Positions 35,411 to 48,559 of a stretch of DNA of 64,000 nucleotides are shown here, piece by piece. Under the pieces are notes generated by a model. It ran no database searches. It saw only the letters and a program-made list of their open reading frames with translations, and was not told the origin of the DNA. Position 1 is the first letter of the stretch; every line of letters starts with the position of its first letter. The position numbers and the translations under genes were made by a program. The stretch is from Castor canadensis (Eukaryota; Chordata; Mammalia; Rodentia; Castoridae), in NCBI RefSeq assembly GCF_047511655.1, contig NC_133390.1:115734083-115798082 (forward strand), written 5' to 3'.

Positions 35411-37594
35411 AGCGGTTTCTCTTTAAATGTTATAGAGAACTCCTTTTTCCCAATATACTATTAAAATAGTAAAAGGGTGAAAATCGTATCAACTCACAGG
35501 GGTTAAAAATTCTGGGATGAAACATTAATGGATGAGAGATTTAAACAAATTTTGAGGAGTGGTGTTGATTGAATTAAGAGAAAAAAAGAAATCTAAATCT
35601 TGAAACTGCAAACTTCTGCAGGAAGTGAATAAATTTCTAACTAAAAGGATAAAATAATTTGGAAATTCCAGGTACCAAAACAGGAGGTAAGAATGAGGGA
35701 TGGGTGGAATTACGGAGTGCTAAGTTTTTCTTCACTCTCCTTATACACAGGGAGGAAACTACCTCTAGGAACCCTCCCTCCTCTCCCTGCTAACACACAA
35801 CTGAAGCTTAACCAGGAGACCTTCAGGGTGAAAAGAAGACTATAGTGACATGAGATCTGATAACATGCCAATTAGTTAATTGAACTGATGGAACTTCAGC
35901 CTCTGACAGCACACTAGCAGGCTACATATACATCCTCCATCCCTTCCCACACACCTCCACTCCCACACTCATCAGATAATTCTTTGTTTCTTCTCTGCTG
36001 ATCCAAAACACCCTCTCTTCAATTCTATCCTACAAAGAGACATCAGGCACTGATGTTCCTCAATTCCAGATGTGAATATCCAAGAGCACCCATCATTTGA
36101 AGAAGGACTTTAGTCTGAAGGGATGAATCAATAGCAGTGAACCAAAACAAAGAGACAAAGTGTAAAGAGAACATACTATGTCCACAAAAAGAAATATAAT
36201 ACCACAGAAAGAATGATAGAATAAAAAAGATCTCTTGGGTCTCTCATGTATGGAAACGTACATTAAAATTTTTAACAGAAGTTTAGAAGATTAATTCAAA
36301 GAAATATCATCTAGGCAGGGAAAAAGACAGTTACAAAGTATGAAAGAAAAGAGCAGAGAATTAATGCCTCAATCCAGAAGGCCAACATTCAATGATAGGT
36401 GTTCTAGTAAAACAAAATAGAGAAATTGGAGGGGAGAACGTTGAAAGTCACAAATCTCTAGAAAAAGGGAAATGAATAATCAGAGCAAGATGTGAGAGAA
36501 AAAAAATCATGTCTTTATAAAAATTCAGAAAACAAGGTAGAAAGAGAAGTTCCTAAGAATTTCCAGAGGTGAGCAAAAGTATACCTGCAGAGAAAGCAAA
36601 ATTAAGCATCACTGACATTTTTAGTAGCATTTAGGGCATTGCTTCTCTCTTCTCACGTTGAGGGAAAAAAAATAGCAAAATGACAGAGTAAACTGAAACA
36701 GAGGAAGACATGAGGTCCAGGAAAAAGGTGATGTAACACAGGAGAAAGTTAGGTAAGGTCCCAAGATGCCAGATGTGCTCCAGATCCAGAAAGAAATCAG
36801 TCCAATTTGGAGCAAGAAGGATCCATAAATGCAGAAGACAGTCCAGATGAAAAGCCCATAGAACTAATGTATTATGTGATGGGTGAATGCTTAGAAAGCT
36901 TACTACTAAATATTTGGTACTTATGTTAGAAGAGTTAGGAGCAACAATTTGCCATAGTTATTGTCATACACTGCATAATGTCATTTGGGGCAAAGAGGGA
37001 CAGTCTCTGCACAGGTAGTTCCATAAGAGTCTATCACATAGCACCAGGGCAGCCAAGCTAATTTGTGTAAGTACACAACAAAATTGCCTAATTACTCAGA
37101 ACATATCCCCACCAGGAAGCAATGCTCATAGAAAGTAAGCAAAGAATTTTAAAAGTTTATTATCAATTTCAGGTAAAAATTGACATGTAAAAAAGACTGG
37201 AAACACAGTGAACAACACTGGTAAAAATGATAGGCTGGAATTTCACTTAGAATATGGTTTACACAGTTTATGATGACAGGGCAGTGGCTATGGGATGGGT
37301 GTGGTGCTAAAAGTTCTAAGTCCTGGATGCCTAAGAAAGCTGACAAATAAAGCCTATAATTTTAAAAAAACAGCGCTGTGAACATTACTAAATATTGAAA
37401 ACAATACTTGAAAAGCTTAAAAATTGAAAGTTGTCTGTTTTTCTAGGAAGAAGGATTTCAGTTGTTTAGATTTGACCAAGGAATTGCTGTTTGGACTGCA
37501 AGTCTTTTAGATCTATGTACATTACATACTGTGCTTGCATGAGTGACTCTGATAAACAAATAACATTACAGATTGCATTTTTAAAATTAAAAAC
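35411..37594. other. Unassigned A-rich sequence
   Basis: A-rich plus strand, reminiscent of very old LINE sequence but without a recognisable landmark. No gene. Confidence 0.35.
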
Positions 37595-37609
37595 TTCAAT
37601 GAATTTTTA
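37595..37609 (+). repeat. Target-site duplication, left of L1 5'-UTR fragment
   Basis: ttcaatgaattttta, identical to 37916-37930. Confidence 0.85.
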
Positions 37610-37915
37610 TTTTTTATTTCTCTCTCCCTACCTTTGATGAGAAAACAACCGAACTACACCTGCATGCTGAAAAACTTACTGAAACTGCATTGCATTTGAA
37701 CTTGGGACACATGGTGGGTTTTTTTTTTGTGTGCAGTTTTGTTCTACTTTATGTTTCCCCTTTGATGAGACAACTACAGAACAACATCTGAGGCACCATC
37801 TCTAGGATTGGAGACTGAGACGGACACCAAAATTATTAAGACTGAAACTTCATTGCATTTGAACTTGGAGGGTTTTTTTTTAATTTTCTATTTTTCATTT
37901 TGTTTTGTTTTATTT
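37610..37915 (-). mobile_element. Solitary L1 5'-UTR segment, probably an antisense-RNA retrocopy
   Basis: In the plus direction this matches 51370-51710 of the full-length L1 leader: 'cctttgatgagaaaacaacc', then 'tttgttctactttatgtttc', then 'attaagactgaaacttcatt'. It carries no ORF or 3' sequence. It is flanked by perfect 15-bp duplications. The plus-strand 3' side has no A-tail, whereas the minus-strand copy ends in an A-rich run beside tta|aaaa, an L1-endonuclease-like site on the plus strand. The strand is therefore given as minus, for the inferred RNA. Confidence 0.75.
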
Positions 37916-37930
37916 TTCAATGAATTTTTA
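37916..37930 (+). repeat. Target-site duplication, right of L1 5'-UTR fragment
   Basis: Second copy of ttcaatgaattttta, followed by aaaacaac. Confidence 0.85.
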
Positions 37931-37981
37931 AAAACAACATTATTAGACAGTGTGAGGAAAGGAATTGTATTTTACTTATTT

Positions 37982-38315
37982 CTTTATTTGTTGGTGCTGG
38001 GGTTGGAACTCAGGGCCTCATGCTTGCTAGGCAGACACTCTAACACTGGAGCCACATCCCCAACTCCTTCTGTGATTTAGTTATTTTTCAGACAGGGTCA
38101 CATGTTTTTGCCTGTGCACTGACCTCAGGCCTCAATCAGATCCTCCTACCTGTGCCTCCCCATGGCTAGGATGAATGATTCATACCACCATGCTTGGCTT
38201 GTTTGTTGAGATGAAGTCTCACTATCTTTTTGACTAGGTTGGCCTTGAACTAATCTCCACTTCCTGAGTAGCTGGGATTCTGTACAGGTAAAGACACCAC
38301 ACCTGACTGGGAATT
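37982..38315 (-). mobile_element. Long dimeric/trimeric SINE
   Basis: Antisense ID 'ggttggaactcagggcctca' with 'gctaggcagacactct', then a full left part with two B1-like blocks (about 38090-38200 and 38205-38312), the second containing 'ctgagtagctgggattctgt'. It lies 50 bp from the L1 5'-UTR fragment. Confidence 0.88.
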
Positions 38316-39104
38316 TTATTTTTTATGTTTCCATACTTAACAATGATTCAGGGTAAATCATCAGGAATGTCAACTTCAGTTATATAAATAGAAACTGTGT
38401 AAGACAGTGTAATAGAGTGTATCTAGGGCTTAAATAAAAAGTCACTTTTCTTTTGATAAGTGATTTACCTACCTTTTTATATTGTCAGATTGCAAGAAAG
38501 CAAGAAGATTTTGAATTATTTAGCCATATAAAATCTAAATTAAAAGAGCCATTTTGATACTTCTTCAGGATGAACTCAGTTTTGTTATGGTGAAGCATTG
38601 TAATGCTACTACTCTTTATAAGACCTCCTTTAAATAGATATGAAAAACAATGTCTTCCTTCTCAGTATTTAGTGAAAACAATAAAATCTGTCAGGTAATA
38701 GGACAGAGAACAAGAAGTCACTTAAGCATATGGAGGCAAAATCAAGCTCGGTTTAGTTTTTCAAGAGAAAATAATCATTCTGATTTGACAGGCAATTCCT
38801 AAGTACTTTGGGAACTGTCTTCCCTGCCAGTGATTGCACATCAGTAAAAGATGCTCTTTTCGCTTCTCCAGGAAGTGGAGCCCAGACAGTTACACAAGGC
38901 ACTCTTAAGACTGGCCATGGCTCTGCTGGTCAGCGTCCTCCCTTCCTTCACAGGACAGCTCTAAGTTACCACCAATCTGTCTAGACATCATATCACACCA
39001 ATATGCAGTTGTATTTTGTCAGAAAAAAAAATACTGTCACATTGTAAGCTTTTTACTAACAGGAACAGTCTCAAATAGAAGACTTAAGCCCTTAATTGCA
39101 ATTT
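38316..39104. other. Unassigned sequence
   Basis: No recognised repeat or gene. Confidence 0.4.
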
Positions 39105-40125
39105 TTGGAGAATGAACAGGTGTGCCACTTAGCAAAAGCTGCTGTCACATACATTTTGCAAAGCAACTGCTATACCAGAAAAGAATTAATATTCAGAATA
39201 TGTAAAGTGCTCCAAAAATAAAAAACCAAAAGAACAAACAATTGAACTGATAAATGGGTAAATGAATCAAAGAGACAATTTTCAAAAGAAAAAGTACAAA
39301 TGGCTAAGGAATACAACCCTAAAGGAAATGCAAGTCAAAATGATACAGAGCTTCTATTTCACCCCAAAGAGCAGTCATCAAGAAAACACACGACCGAGGC
39401 TGGTGAGGATGCTGGGAGCGGGGGGTGGAGGGTGGGGAGAGACCTGTTGTATACTGTTGGTGGGAATGTAAATTAATGCAGCCACTATGGAAATCAGTAC
39501 GACTTTCCTCAAAAATCTAAAAATGAATCTACCATTCTGTACACCACTCCTCGACATATAGCTGAAGGAATTTAAGTCACCATACAACAGAGACTCTTCC
39601 ACACTATAATAGCATTATTCACAATAGCTAAACTATGGAGGCAACTGACATGTCATCAACTGGTGAATAGATAAAGAAAATGTGGTATACATACCTAATG
39701 GTTTCAGCTATAATGAAGAATGAATTTATGTTGCCTGTAGGAAAATGGATGGAACTGGAGATCATCACGTTAAGTGAAATAAGCGAGACTCAGAAATACA
39801 AATATTGCATTTTCCCTCTCATATGTGGAATCAAGACAAAAAAAATGAATAACATGAATGTAAAACAGGGACTCTTTGGGAGTGTTTACCAGCGTGGAGC
39901 AGGGTAAAAGGATAGGGTGAAGGGGATTGAATGTGATAAAAGCACTTAATATGCGTGTATGAAAATAGGATAATGAAACTCATCAAAAATTGTCTTAAAA
40001 GGGGGGAGGGGAATTAAAGAGTAATAGAAGGAGTGAGTTTGATGAAAGTACATTATATGTATGCATGGAAATATCACAGTGAAATCCCCTTTGTACAATT
40101 AATACATGCTAATAAAAAAAGATAG
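39105..40125 (+). mobile_element. Older L1 3' fragment (ORF2 end and 3' UTR)
   Basis: ORF2 C-terminal landmarks are present: 'ggtgaggatgctggg', then 'ctgttggtgggaatgtaaat', 'attattcacaatagctaaac' and 'aatgtggtatacatac'. The element ends with 'cctttgtacaattaatacat' and an A-tail. A different, older subfamily than the 51 kb element. Frames are broken. Confidence 0.88.
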
Positions 40126-41356
40126 TCATATTGGGAAAATTAAGAGCTAACTATGAGTTTATGTAATACTCATTTTCAAGCAAACTTTTAAGACAATTTT
40201 ATTTGTATCTTAGATATTTCTACCACTCCCCATTCTCACTATTTCCACTTGGAAGAATCATCTGTTTGAAATAATAAAGAAATAATTTATAATAAGACTG
40301 TGTCCTGCAAATCAGCAGGTAGAATTGGTGAATTGTCTTTCCTTTCTTGGTTAATGTGGAATATATGCAACCCTTTCAACATGTATATCACCATAATGAC
40401 TTTCCATATGCCAAAGTCTACATCCAACTGTGAACTTAATTTTTTAATGTAATTCAGTTCTTTTCTTAGAAAACAAATGCTTCATGATGATACTAAGTGG
40501 TAGTGGGGCAGTTGGAGGGATCTAATCTTTATTCTGGGATTTAAAAATAGTGATAACTAAGCAGTACCAAAAGAAATTCATAAAAGGTTGTTTGATACCA
40601 GCAAAAAGACAAAATCAGTTAAAGCAATATTTTATTCATAAGAGAAAATAGTTTACAATGGGAAAATGTGTCTGGATCATTTGGTTATGAGAAATCCCTA
40701 ACAGAATTTGGCAATAAGGACCCTACTACGAGATCCTGCCCCCTAAGATTAATCACTTCCCCTCAGTGTTTAATCTTCTCAGTGTTTTCCTAGTGATAAT
40801 CTGGCCATCTCTAATATTTGTTCTTATAATTTTATTCCTTAAATATGGAAAGCCTGCTTGTTGATGTGGTCTCCTGCTGAGTTTACTTAGTGAAGCACCT
40901 TCCTAACTTAAAAAAACACATCTACTTACTCAAAGGTAAAAGTTGTGACCACAGGGAACACTTCCACTTGCAAATGGCGAAGCCCACAGTCCCTCCAGCT
41001 CTGTGAGGTTCCTGCCGCCCTGGCTTTTTCCTGGGAAGGACAGGGGGAGGATGCCTGAGATGCTTCATGGAGCACTTGGGCCTTGGAGGAGCAGCTCCAG
41101 CACCCTCTCCTTCCTGTTTCCTCTCTTGCATCCATGGGGCTTTATCCTTTAGCTTCAGCTTTCCTCTTCTCGCATCCTGGAAGGTTGGGCCTGGTGGAGG
41201 GATTCCCGTTTTCCCCAGCACTCCTAGACCTTCCTGCCTCAAATGCTGTTTGGGGAAAGTAAATCGTATTCCCAACTGCTTGTGATTGTGACACAGAATG
41301 GACACACTAATTTGCCTTAAAGCCAGGTCTCTTCTTCCAATTACACACCTCAGCTG
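40126..41356. other. Unassigned sequence
   Basis: The patch 40930-41280 is more GC-rich and carries a 127-codon minus frame (40922-41305) rich in Pro/Lys/Arg, with no domain I recognise and no sign of an exon. I do not call it a gene. Confidence 0.35.
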
Positions 41357-41815
41357 TGTTAAGTTTCCTATGCCTGCTCTAAAAACATTACCACATGCAT
41401 GGCAGATAAAAAATTACACATTCTCTTAAAGTTCTGGAAGTCTTAAATGTGGAACCAGTTGTCCTGGGCTGTAACCAAGATGCCAGCCAGGCCGTGTTCC
41501 CCGCAGAGCTCTAGGGCAGAATCCCTCTGCTTGCCTTTCCACCTTTGGAAGCAGCACATCTTGTCCCTTGTCCAATTTCAGGGCCAGCAGTATAGCTTCC
41601 TGCCTTAACTGCCAGCATTGCCTCATGCTGTCAACCTCCTTTTCCCTCCTCAGATAAGGAGACTTACACTACAGTGGGCCCAAACACACAACGCAGGGCA
41701 ATCTACCATATCCCTAACCACATTTGAAAAATCACCTTTTCTGTATAAAATAGCATTCACAGGTTTCAGGGTCTGGGATCTGAACATTTGGAGGACCATT
41801 ATTCAGGCTACCACA
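41357..41815 (+). mobile_element. Ancient MLT1-type (MaLR) LTR
   Basis: Order as in mammal-wide MaLR LTRs: aagtttcctatgcctgctc, 'cttaaagttctggaagtctt', 'gcagaatccctctgcttgcc', 'cacaggtttcagggtctggg' and the end 'attcaggctaccaca'. No internal genes. Confidence 0.65.
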
Positions 41816-42599
41816 GCCTATCCAAGCATAAAAAGGGAGAGGAAGAAAGAAGAAAGCCCAACAAATGTTGGAAGGATAAATAAATATCCACTATAATGTG
41901 TCTTAGAAGCTGCTTTTTGTTTTCTTTGTCTTCTGAAATTATATTTCCAATGCAAGGATCCTCTTTGTGCTCCTAATTATAATTTAACTTTCATGGACAA
42001 ATGATCCTGTGTTGTATAGAGAATATCAGTTTATAATGAATGGTAAGTTGGAGAGCCGATATGAAGCATGAAAGTTATCTATTGTAAGGACAGTTTAGAC
42101 TCCAGAAATCTCTTCAAATTATAGTATTTGTATTTTTCTGTTGCTTGAAAATACAATTTTTCATTGCTCATCTCTAAAAAAAAGTGAATAAAACAAGATT
42201 TTTAGTCATGCAAAATCAAGTAGTTGTAAAATAGATTGGTTCTAAAATATACATGAGAGGTTAAAATAGCTTCAATGACAGCTTGAAACTAATATTGTTA
42301 TTAGTATCATCAGTATTTTTTGTTAAATATTTCCCGGTGTCCACATGTTGTGATTTTAAGTACCAACTTGTGGAAGAACTTCTCCTATATTGAGTTGCTT
42401 GGTCTACTCCTTTTGTGTGAATGCATTCATTGCTTAACCCCTACTTCCCAAAATACAGTTAAGTTATAACTAGTTTTCAGACCATCAGCAGAAGATGGGC
42501 CAGGTTTCTTTGCTTGGGACTAAAACTGTCTCCCTTAATGTTTCATGATCTTGACTGATCTGCTTGAACACATGAGGGAGACAGAATAATATTGTGCAT
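41816..42599. other. Unassigned AT-rich sequence
   Basis: No recognised feature. Confidence 0.4.
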
Positions 42600-42775
42600 T
42601 AGAATCCAAAATTTGGGGTTCAAATTTTGACTTAAGCTACTACCAGATGTTAGACCTTGACAAAATTTTTACACCTCTCTGACCTTCAGTTTCCTATCCA
42701 TAAGACACAAGATAATAGTTACCATCCAGGGTTACCATCTTGGACCAAATGAATGAGAAGAATGTGCACTGCCAA
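42600..42775 (+). mobile_element. MIR SINE fragment
   Basis: Sense MIR core: 'ggggttcaaattttgactta', then 'acctctctgaccttcagttt' and 'gataatagttaccatcc'. Well within the range of old MIR copies. Confidence 0.72.
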
Positions 42776-45186
42776 AAATGATGGATGCCTTTATCTTTGT
42801 ATTCATTTTATCACTAGGAAATTTTTAATATGTAATTTTAGTCAAGTGCTGTGAAGGAACTGATACATCAGTTAATAACTTAGTGAATATTCCTGTGTGC
42901 TTCCCCAGGGCAGTCTCAATCCACTAGGTATAGCTTCTAACACATGTAAATATGTTTAAAATAAATTTAGACACCATTTTAAAGGAAATTATATGAAAAT
43001 AGCTACACAATGAGCAGTTTTACAAAGAAATAAGGCCAGGGTTTTGTGCTCATATTAGCAATAACCTAGATATCTTAGCTTGGCATAAACTAGTTGTTAT
43101 GTAATTAAAGTTAGACTATATCACATTTAAAAAGTTAACTTTAAATATAAATTTCCATTTATATTTTCCCTTTTTCTTCTAACTTTGACTGTATATATAT
43201 TATATATAATATTTGTGTATATATATATATGTATATATATAAAAGAAAAAGTTGAAATCTGAACACTGTCATCAAAATAATTCCAATTACCAAATGAATA
43301 CTGAAAAGCTTATCTTTTTCTGAAATTAACATATGCAGTACAAAATTTCAAGAACCTAAGAAAAACTCATGTAGTTAATATTTCAGTCTCTAGTTTTTAG
43401 ACTTTCTTAAAAAGATTGTGAAGAGGACAATTTTGGTTAGTAATCCTAAAATATACTGAAGTTACTTGAATTATAGCAAGTATGATGAAGTAATATGGCA
43501 TTCAGAGATCCTTCTATTATAACCCCCCAAACAGCACTTCTTTTATTACTTTATAACATGTCCTAAGCCTTTAATGAATAAAGATGTGACTTTCTAAAAA
43601 TAACTAATACTTTTAATTTAAAAATGAAAACAACCTGCTGGCATTTTCCTATAATGACTACAGTGCTCCAAAATGATAGGAAGAAAGAGAAGCTCAAATT
43701 AAGCTATTAGTCCCTGGTGGAAGTTTAATGAATTCTACATAAGTAACACTTATTTTATGTAATTATTTGTTAGTCCTAAGATCTGTAATTACTTAAACAG
43801 TTTGTAAAAGAGCCACTGGCATGGGGAAATGCTGAGACTCAGACAAGATTAATTCATCAAGACAGAGATTTATGTTTCCCTAAAGAGAAGGAAAACAGGC
43901 CAAAAAAACCTTCCATCTTGCAATAACAATGCCCTTCCGGTTATTAAAAGGCATGGGAAGTTGGACCATCAGTCTGTGTTTTGGCTTGAATTTTGTCTAG
44001 TTTATGGCACAAGAAAAGGTGAATCAGGAATCCTGTCTGGTTAATTTTAGCCCTTTAAGTTTTTAAAAGTGAATCAGCAACAGCCAAGCCACACAATTAA
44101 GTATTGATTTTTCTTGACCCCCAACTGGGAGAGCTAAATCATACGCCAGGCCAAAATACTTCCTGAAGATACCCATATTCTTCCCATACGCCCATCTGTG
44201 GCAAATATTCTTGTGACTGAGATAGAAAAATAGATGCCAGAGCAAATTAAGATAGGCTAAGAGTGGTGTGCATTTTTCCAGTGGAAATACTGGACCACTC
44301 AAGTAGCTTTCTGCTTAAGGACTAGGTCTGGAAATATGTCTTAGGTCACATTCATTATGTTATCCACTGCACAGCTGCTGTTCCAACCATAGGGATGTTG
44401 GAATTCTGCGGATTGTGAGATGGATATTCCAAGACAAGAAGTAAGATTTAGGTAAGCAGAACACATTTATAAATGCTTTGAAAATATACTGTCTCATTTC
44501 TGTGCATTTGTATTGCTTGGGCCAACTATTTTTCTGTATCTTTGGCATAATCATTACATTTTTCATTCAGTCATGCCTTGGTTCAGGCATTGTTTTAGAC
44601 ACCGAGTATACAGGGACAAAAAAGATAAAAGAGATTCTTGGCCACATTGAAGATAATAAACCTAGTAACAATTTAGTGAACTAATTCAGGTTGCGATCAT
44701 TTCTACAAAGAAAATGGAAAACTCAGGTACAGAGCAGTTGGGAGAGCTCCTGTAGAAAGGGTAGTCAGGAACAAGATGTAGCACCATTTTTTGATCTAGA
44801 ATCTAAGAAAAGGTGGGCTTAACTGAAGAACTGAGGGGCCATCTTGCCTGGATAGGGAGTAAAAATGTCCTAAGATGGAAAACACCTTGGCAAAAAAGAA
44901 TTAAAAAGAGGTAGGTGTGTCCGGGAAGTCATGAGTGGGAGGGAAAATGACATTGAATATTGGAGACATTCTCAGGATCAGAAGCTGAGGACTTTTAAGC
45001 CACGAGGTTTCCAGTTTATTACAATCATATATGTGGGGTCAGTATGATACATTTTATGACAATATTCTAGTTAAAGCAAGTACTTAGTTAATTTAATTTT
45101 TAAAAAAGCTTCAGAAGGCATCATTTCTTAAGTAATTGCAAAATAGAGTTGCTTGGTCTAAGTTTGGTTTTTAAAATAACTTTAAA
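42776..45186. other. Unassigned AT-rich sequence
   Basis: Contains a (TA)n-rich stretch at 43189-43242. The segment 44575-44650 resembles the 3' end of an old L2/CR1-type LINE. No gene. Confidence 0.4.
43189..43242. repeat. (TA)n-rich low-complexity repeat
   Basis: Interrupted runs of TA and GTATA units. Confidence 0.9.
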
Positions 45187-45396
45187 AATGGCTGGCACCA
45201 GTAGCTCAAGCCTGTAATCCTAGCTACTCTCGAGGCTGAGATCAGGAGAATCACAGTTCAAAGCCAGCCCAAGGCAAATAGGGAGAGCCTATCTCGACAA
45301 AACCCAATATAAAATAGGAAGGATAGAGCACCTTCCTAGCAAGCAGGAGGCCCTCGGTTCAAACCCCAGTACTACATCAAAAAGAAAAAAAAAGGC
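45187..45396 (+). mobile_element. Dimeric SINE with partly deleted right monomer
   Basis: Left monomer 'ctggcaccagtagctcaagc', then 'ctgtaatcctagctac'; right monomer 'gagcaccttcctagcaagca', then 'cggttcaaaccccagtacta' and an A-tail. The start of the right monomer is shortened. Confidence 0.9.
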
Positions 45397-46150
45397 AGTA
45401 TTAGTGTTTACAGGAAAATTTAGGAGAACACTGGAATTTCTGAGCGTACATTGCAGTCATTCTCCTGCATAAAGAGGATAGTGGTAGACGAAAAAGAGCA
45501 GGGAGATATTCTGACAAAGCCACAGGTCTGACAGGTCCTGGGTCCCATCATCCATTCTTCCTTTTTCTTCTTTGTCCTTTCACACATCTCCCAGTGGAGA
45601 TCCAAAGGCAGAAGACACAGAGTCTAGATGACACAGAACTGTCATATCACACAGTTCCCCTGAGGGAAATAGGTAATTAACTACTCAGAATGTTCAGACA
45701 GCAGACTCTGTAACATCCCAGCCTGTGTACACAAGCATGCACTCTCACTCACCTTTTTTCCACTATGAGCTATCTGGAGTCAGGAAGTTCTTAGTAGCAT
45801 GCAGGTATATAACAAACAGCTACGCATCACTGCAAGCAATAATTCCCTCCAGTGCCTCAAGAAGATACCTTCCTCTCTGGGATTAGGATTAATTACTGAG
45901 CTGGCCTAGTAAAACTTCAAAACAGGAAATGCAGAGTCAGTGATTATAGATATTTATTTTTTCTTATAGGTAGTAAAGAAAATATGGGATAGGAAATATG
46001 ATTTCCATTTGTATACTAACTTCTTAATGTGATTTATAACAGTAATATGCTTTGTTATGACTTCTCAGCTGGGGATGTCACAGTAGTTGTACAGAGGTTT
46101 CCACACTGACTGGGCATTTTTATTTAAATTAAGAAAGAATTAGAAGTCAT
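45397..46150. other. Unassigned sequence
   Basis: No recognised feature. Confidence 0.4.
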
Positions 46151-46466
46151 CTTTATGGTGCACTTCCTTAACCCCAGCTAGATGGGAGGCGGCAATCAGC
46201 AGGATTGAAGTTCAAAACCAGCCTAAGCAAAAAATTAGCAGACCTCCCAATTGAAGTAGGCATTCCTAACCCCAACTTCAGGGATACATAAGTAGGAGGA
46301 TCTCTGTCCCAGGTTAGCCATGGACAAAAAAATGAGACCCTACCTGAAAAATAACTAAAAGCAGAAAGGGTTGACAGAGGGGAGGCAAGTAATAAGAAAC
46401 TGTCTAGGAAGCACGACACCCCTAGTTCAAACTGCAGTACCTCCTAAAGAAAAGAAAAAGCTAAAA
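46151..46466 (+). mobile_element. Long multi-part SINE
   Basis: Two left-type blocks (46155-46240, and 46255-46345 ending in gagaccctacctg) are followed by an ID-like right part 'aggaagcacgacacccctag' and 'ttcaaactgcagtacctcc' with an A-rich tail. More diverged than the 63 kb copies. Confidence 0.78.
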
Positions 46467-48559
46467 AATAAAGGGATGTCAACATTTGAGGTATAGCTTC
46501 TGTTTCAGAGTACTAGAAATGTTTTCCCAATATTTAATTTTCCTATAAAACATCATGTTTTCTCTTTTATATTTTATTCTTCAATCCTGGTGAATGTAGT
46601 TGATCTAAGAGAATATGATCTACCTTCAAATTTCATCAAAAGGTCATATTTTAAAGTAAAGTAAGTTAACTACTTAGCAGTCTTATCTATTGCTAGGCCT
46701 CGCCTCTGAAATAATGTTCATTTGGTTTTAAGGCTGAAAATAGTTTCACATTGGCAGAAACTTTCAGTGTGAGTTCCTAGAAAGCGCAATCAGCAGAAAA
46801 TACAAATTTATTAGACCCGTGTTTATGGGATGGCGAGCCAATGTTTAAAACAAAAATAAATGATACTGGTCATTTCCCTTATTCCGATGTTTATTTCCAC
46901 ACTGTCCTCTCTTTTTATGGGAGAACACTTTCCAGTCTTGGAACAGTCAAGCTGACCTGACTGGCACCCAGTTCTGTGTCACTGGGAGCAGTGATGGCTC
47001 AGTGTGGTTGTACACTTGCACAGCCCTGGAGATGCAGGGTGTTCCTTAGACGATGAAGGAGCCAACAGATGCTTTCAGGAAATTGAATTCCAGATCCTCA
47101 GCTTCCAAGTGACCTCTTATCTCAGTGTGATTGGGCTGGGAACATTCCTGAAGTAGGAGTGTTACCTTTTCCCTTTCTGCTTTTACATTTGTCCTTCTCT
47201 CATTTGAATTGCTGTCCTCAACATCCTTCTCATCCACCCTAAAGCATACTACGTTCTCTGTCTTGAAAGAGAAAAAAAAAAAAAAAATCTGTGACGCACC
47301 ACCTAGAGGAAAATTTCCCCATATTGTTGTTAATGTTGAGAAAGTAACTTAACTGTAACTTATGAGGTTTTATCGGTTACTTGCTTCCAACAAATGTGAA
47401 GGACATCCAAATAATTTAGCCACTAAGAGATCATGAGACATGTTGGTGGTGTTTTACTCTGTCATTTTGTCAGACACTTCTAAAGGAATTCAAAGAACTG
47501 AGCAACACTACTTAACAATCTCTTTTTATTCCCATGTAGTTAATTCATAGGAATGAATTTCTCTTAATTTGCTTTCTCTTCCTCCAAAAAGCTGAGAAGA
47601 AAAACTAGGAATGAAATTGTTGCAGAACTTGTCTCATTTTAAGACACAGACTGTTTATTTTCATTTGAAATAAAATTGTACTTTTTTTGAAATGTTACTC
47701 TAGCAAAAGTTACTTCCCATTTGTGTGTTTTGATTAATTGCATATTTTTACTATTGCAAATGTGACTTGGTCCTGAAAACATATTTGACTACTTGGGACT
47801 TCTGGCCACAGGAATGATAATGATGACAAGGAAGAGGATTATGGTAATAGTAATTTTTAAAAACTAAAATACATATAATTGATAAACTAAAATATGCTAA
47901 AATTATCAGTAGGCTCTTGAAAGCATAAGTTTTTACTACATAAAGACAAAATTCTTCAGGGGAGGCAGAATAATACGAGAATTCTAGGAAAGTAACAAGT
48001 CACAATTTTTAACTGTTAGCTTCTCATGTATCATTGAAAGGGTGGTGAAGGTCATAAATTGCCAAGGCATTAGGCATGCATGCATTTGAAAGAGTTATAT
48101 AATAGCTGATTTTAAATATTTATAATATCCCAGAAGTCATGTCCTTGTAATCATTTAAAATAATTATGAAAAAGTCTACAAGTCAACTTAAAAACATGGA
48201 TGATACACAGTTTTTGAAAATTCTCTTAAAGAGAATATGATCACTTTAAAAAAAGGCAATCTAGTAGAGAAAAACAAGGAGAGCTCCTTTAGAAGAATAA
48301 TGATCTTGCAAAAGCAATTTTCTCTGGAATGCAGGTGTATGCAAAGCCCACACCTCACAATGGCTTCAAGTCCTGCACTCTGTCCCAATCCTTTGCCTGT
48401 TGTTGTTTCCCCTAATGGTGCACCCTAGTTTTGACGGCCTCCTGCTTGTTCTTGAGACACCCAAGACACAGTCCCGCCCTGACTTTGCCTGTGCACTACC
48501 CACTACCCGAACCTGACCTTCTCCTCCAGCTGACTTCATGTCTTGTTCTGTTCCTTGTG
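46467..48559. other. Unassigned sequence
   Basis: An A-run lies at 47271-47287. No gene or clear repeat. Frames at 47046-47237 and 48188-48428 are short and featureless. Confidence 0.4.

Noticed and set aside
40922-41305. 127-codon minus-strand frame
   Set aside because: Basic/Pro-rich, no known domain, no splice or promoter context, and shorter overlapping frames on the other strand. Most likely chance in a GC-richer patch.
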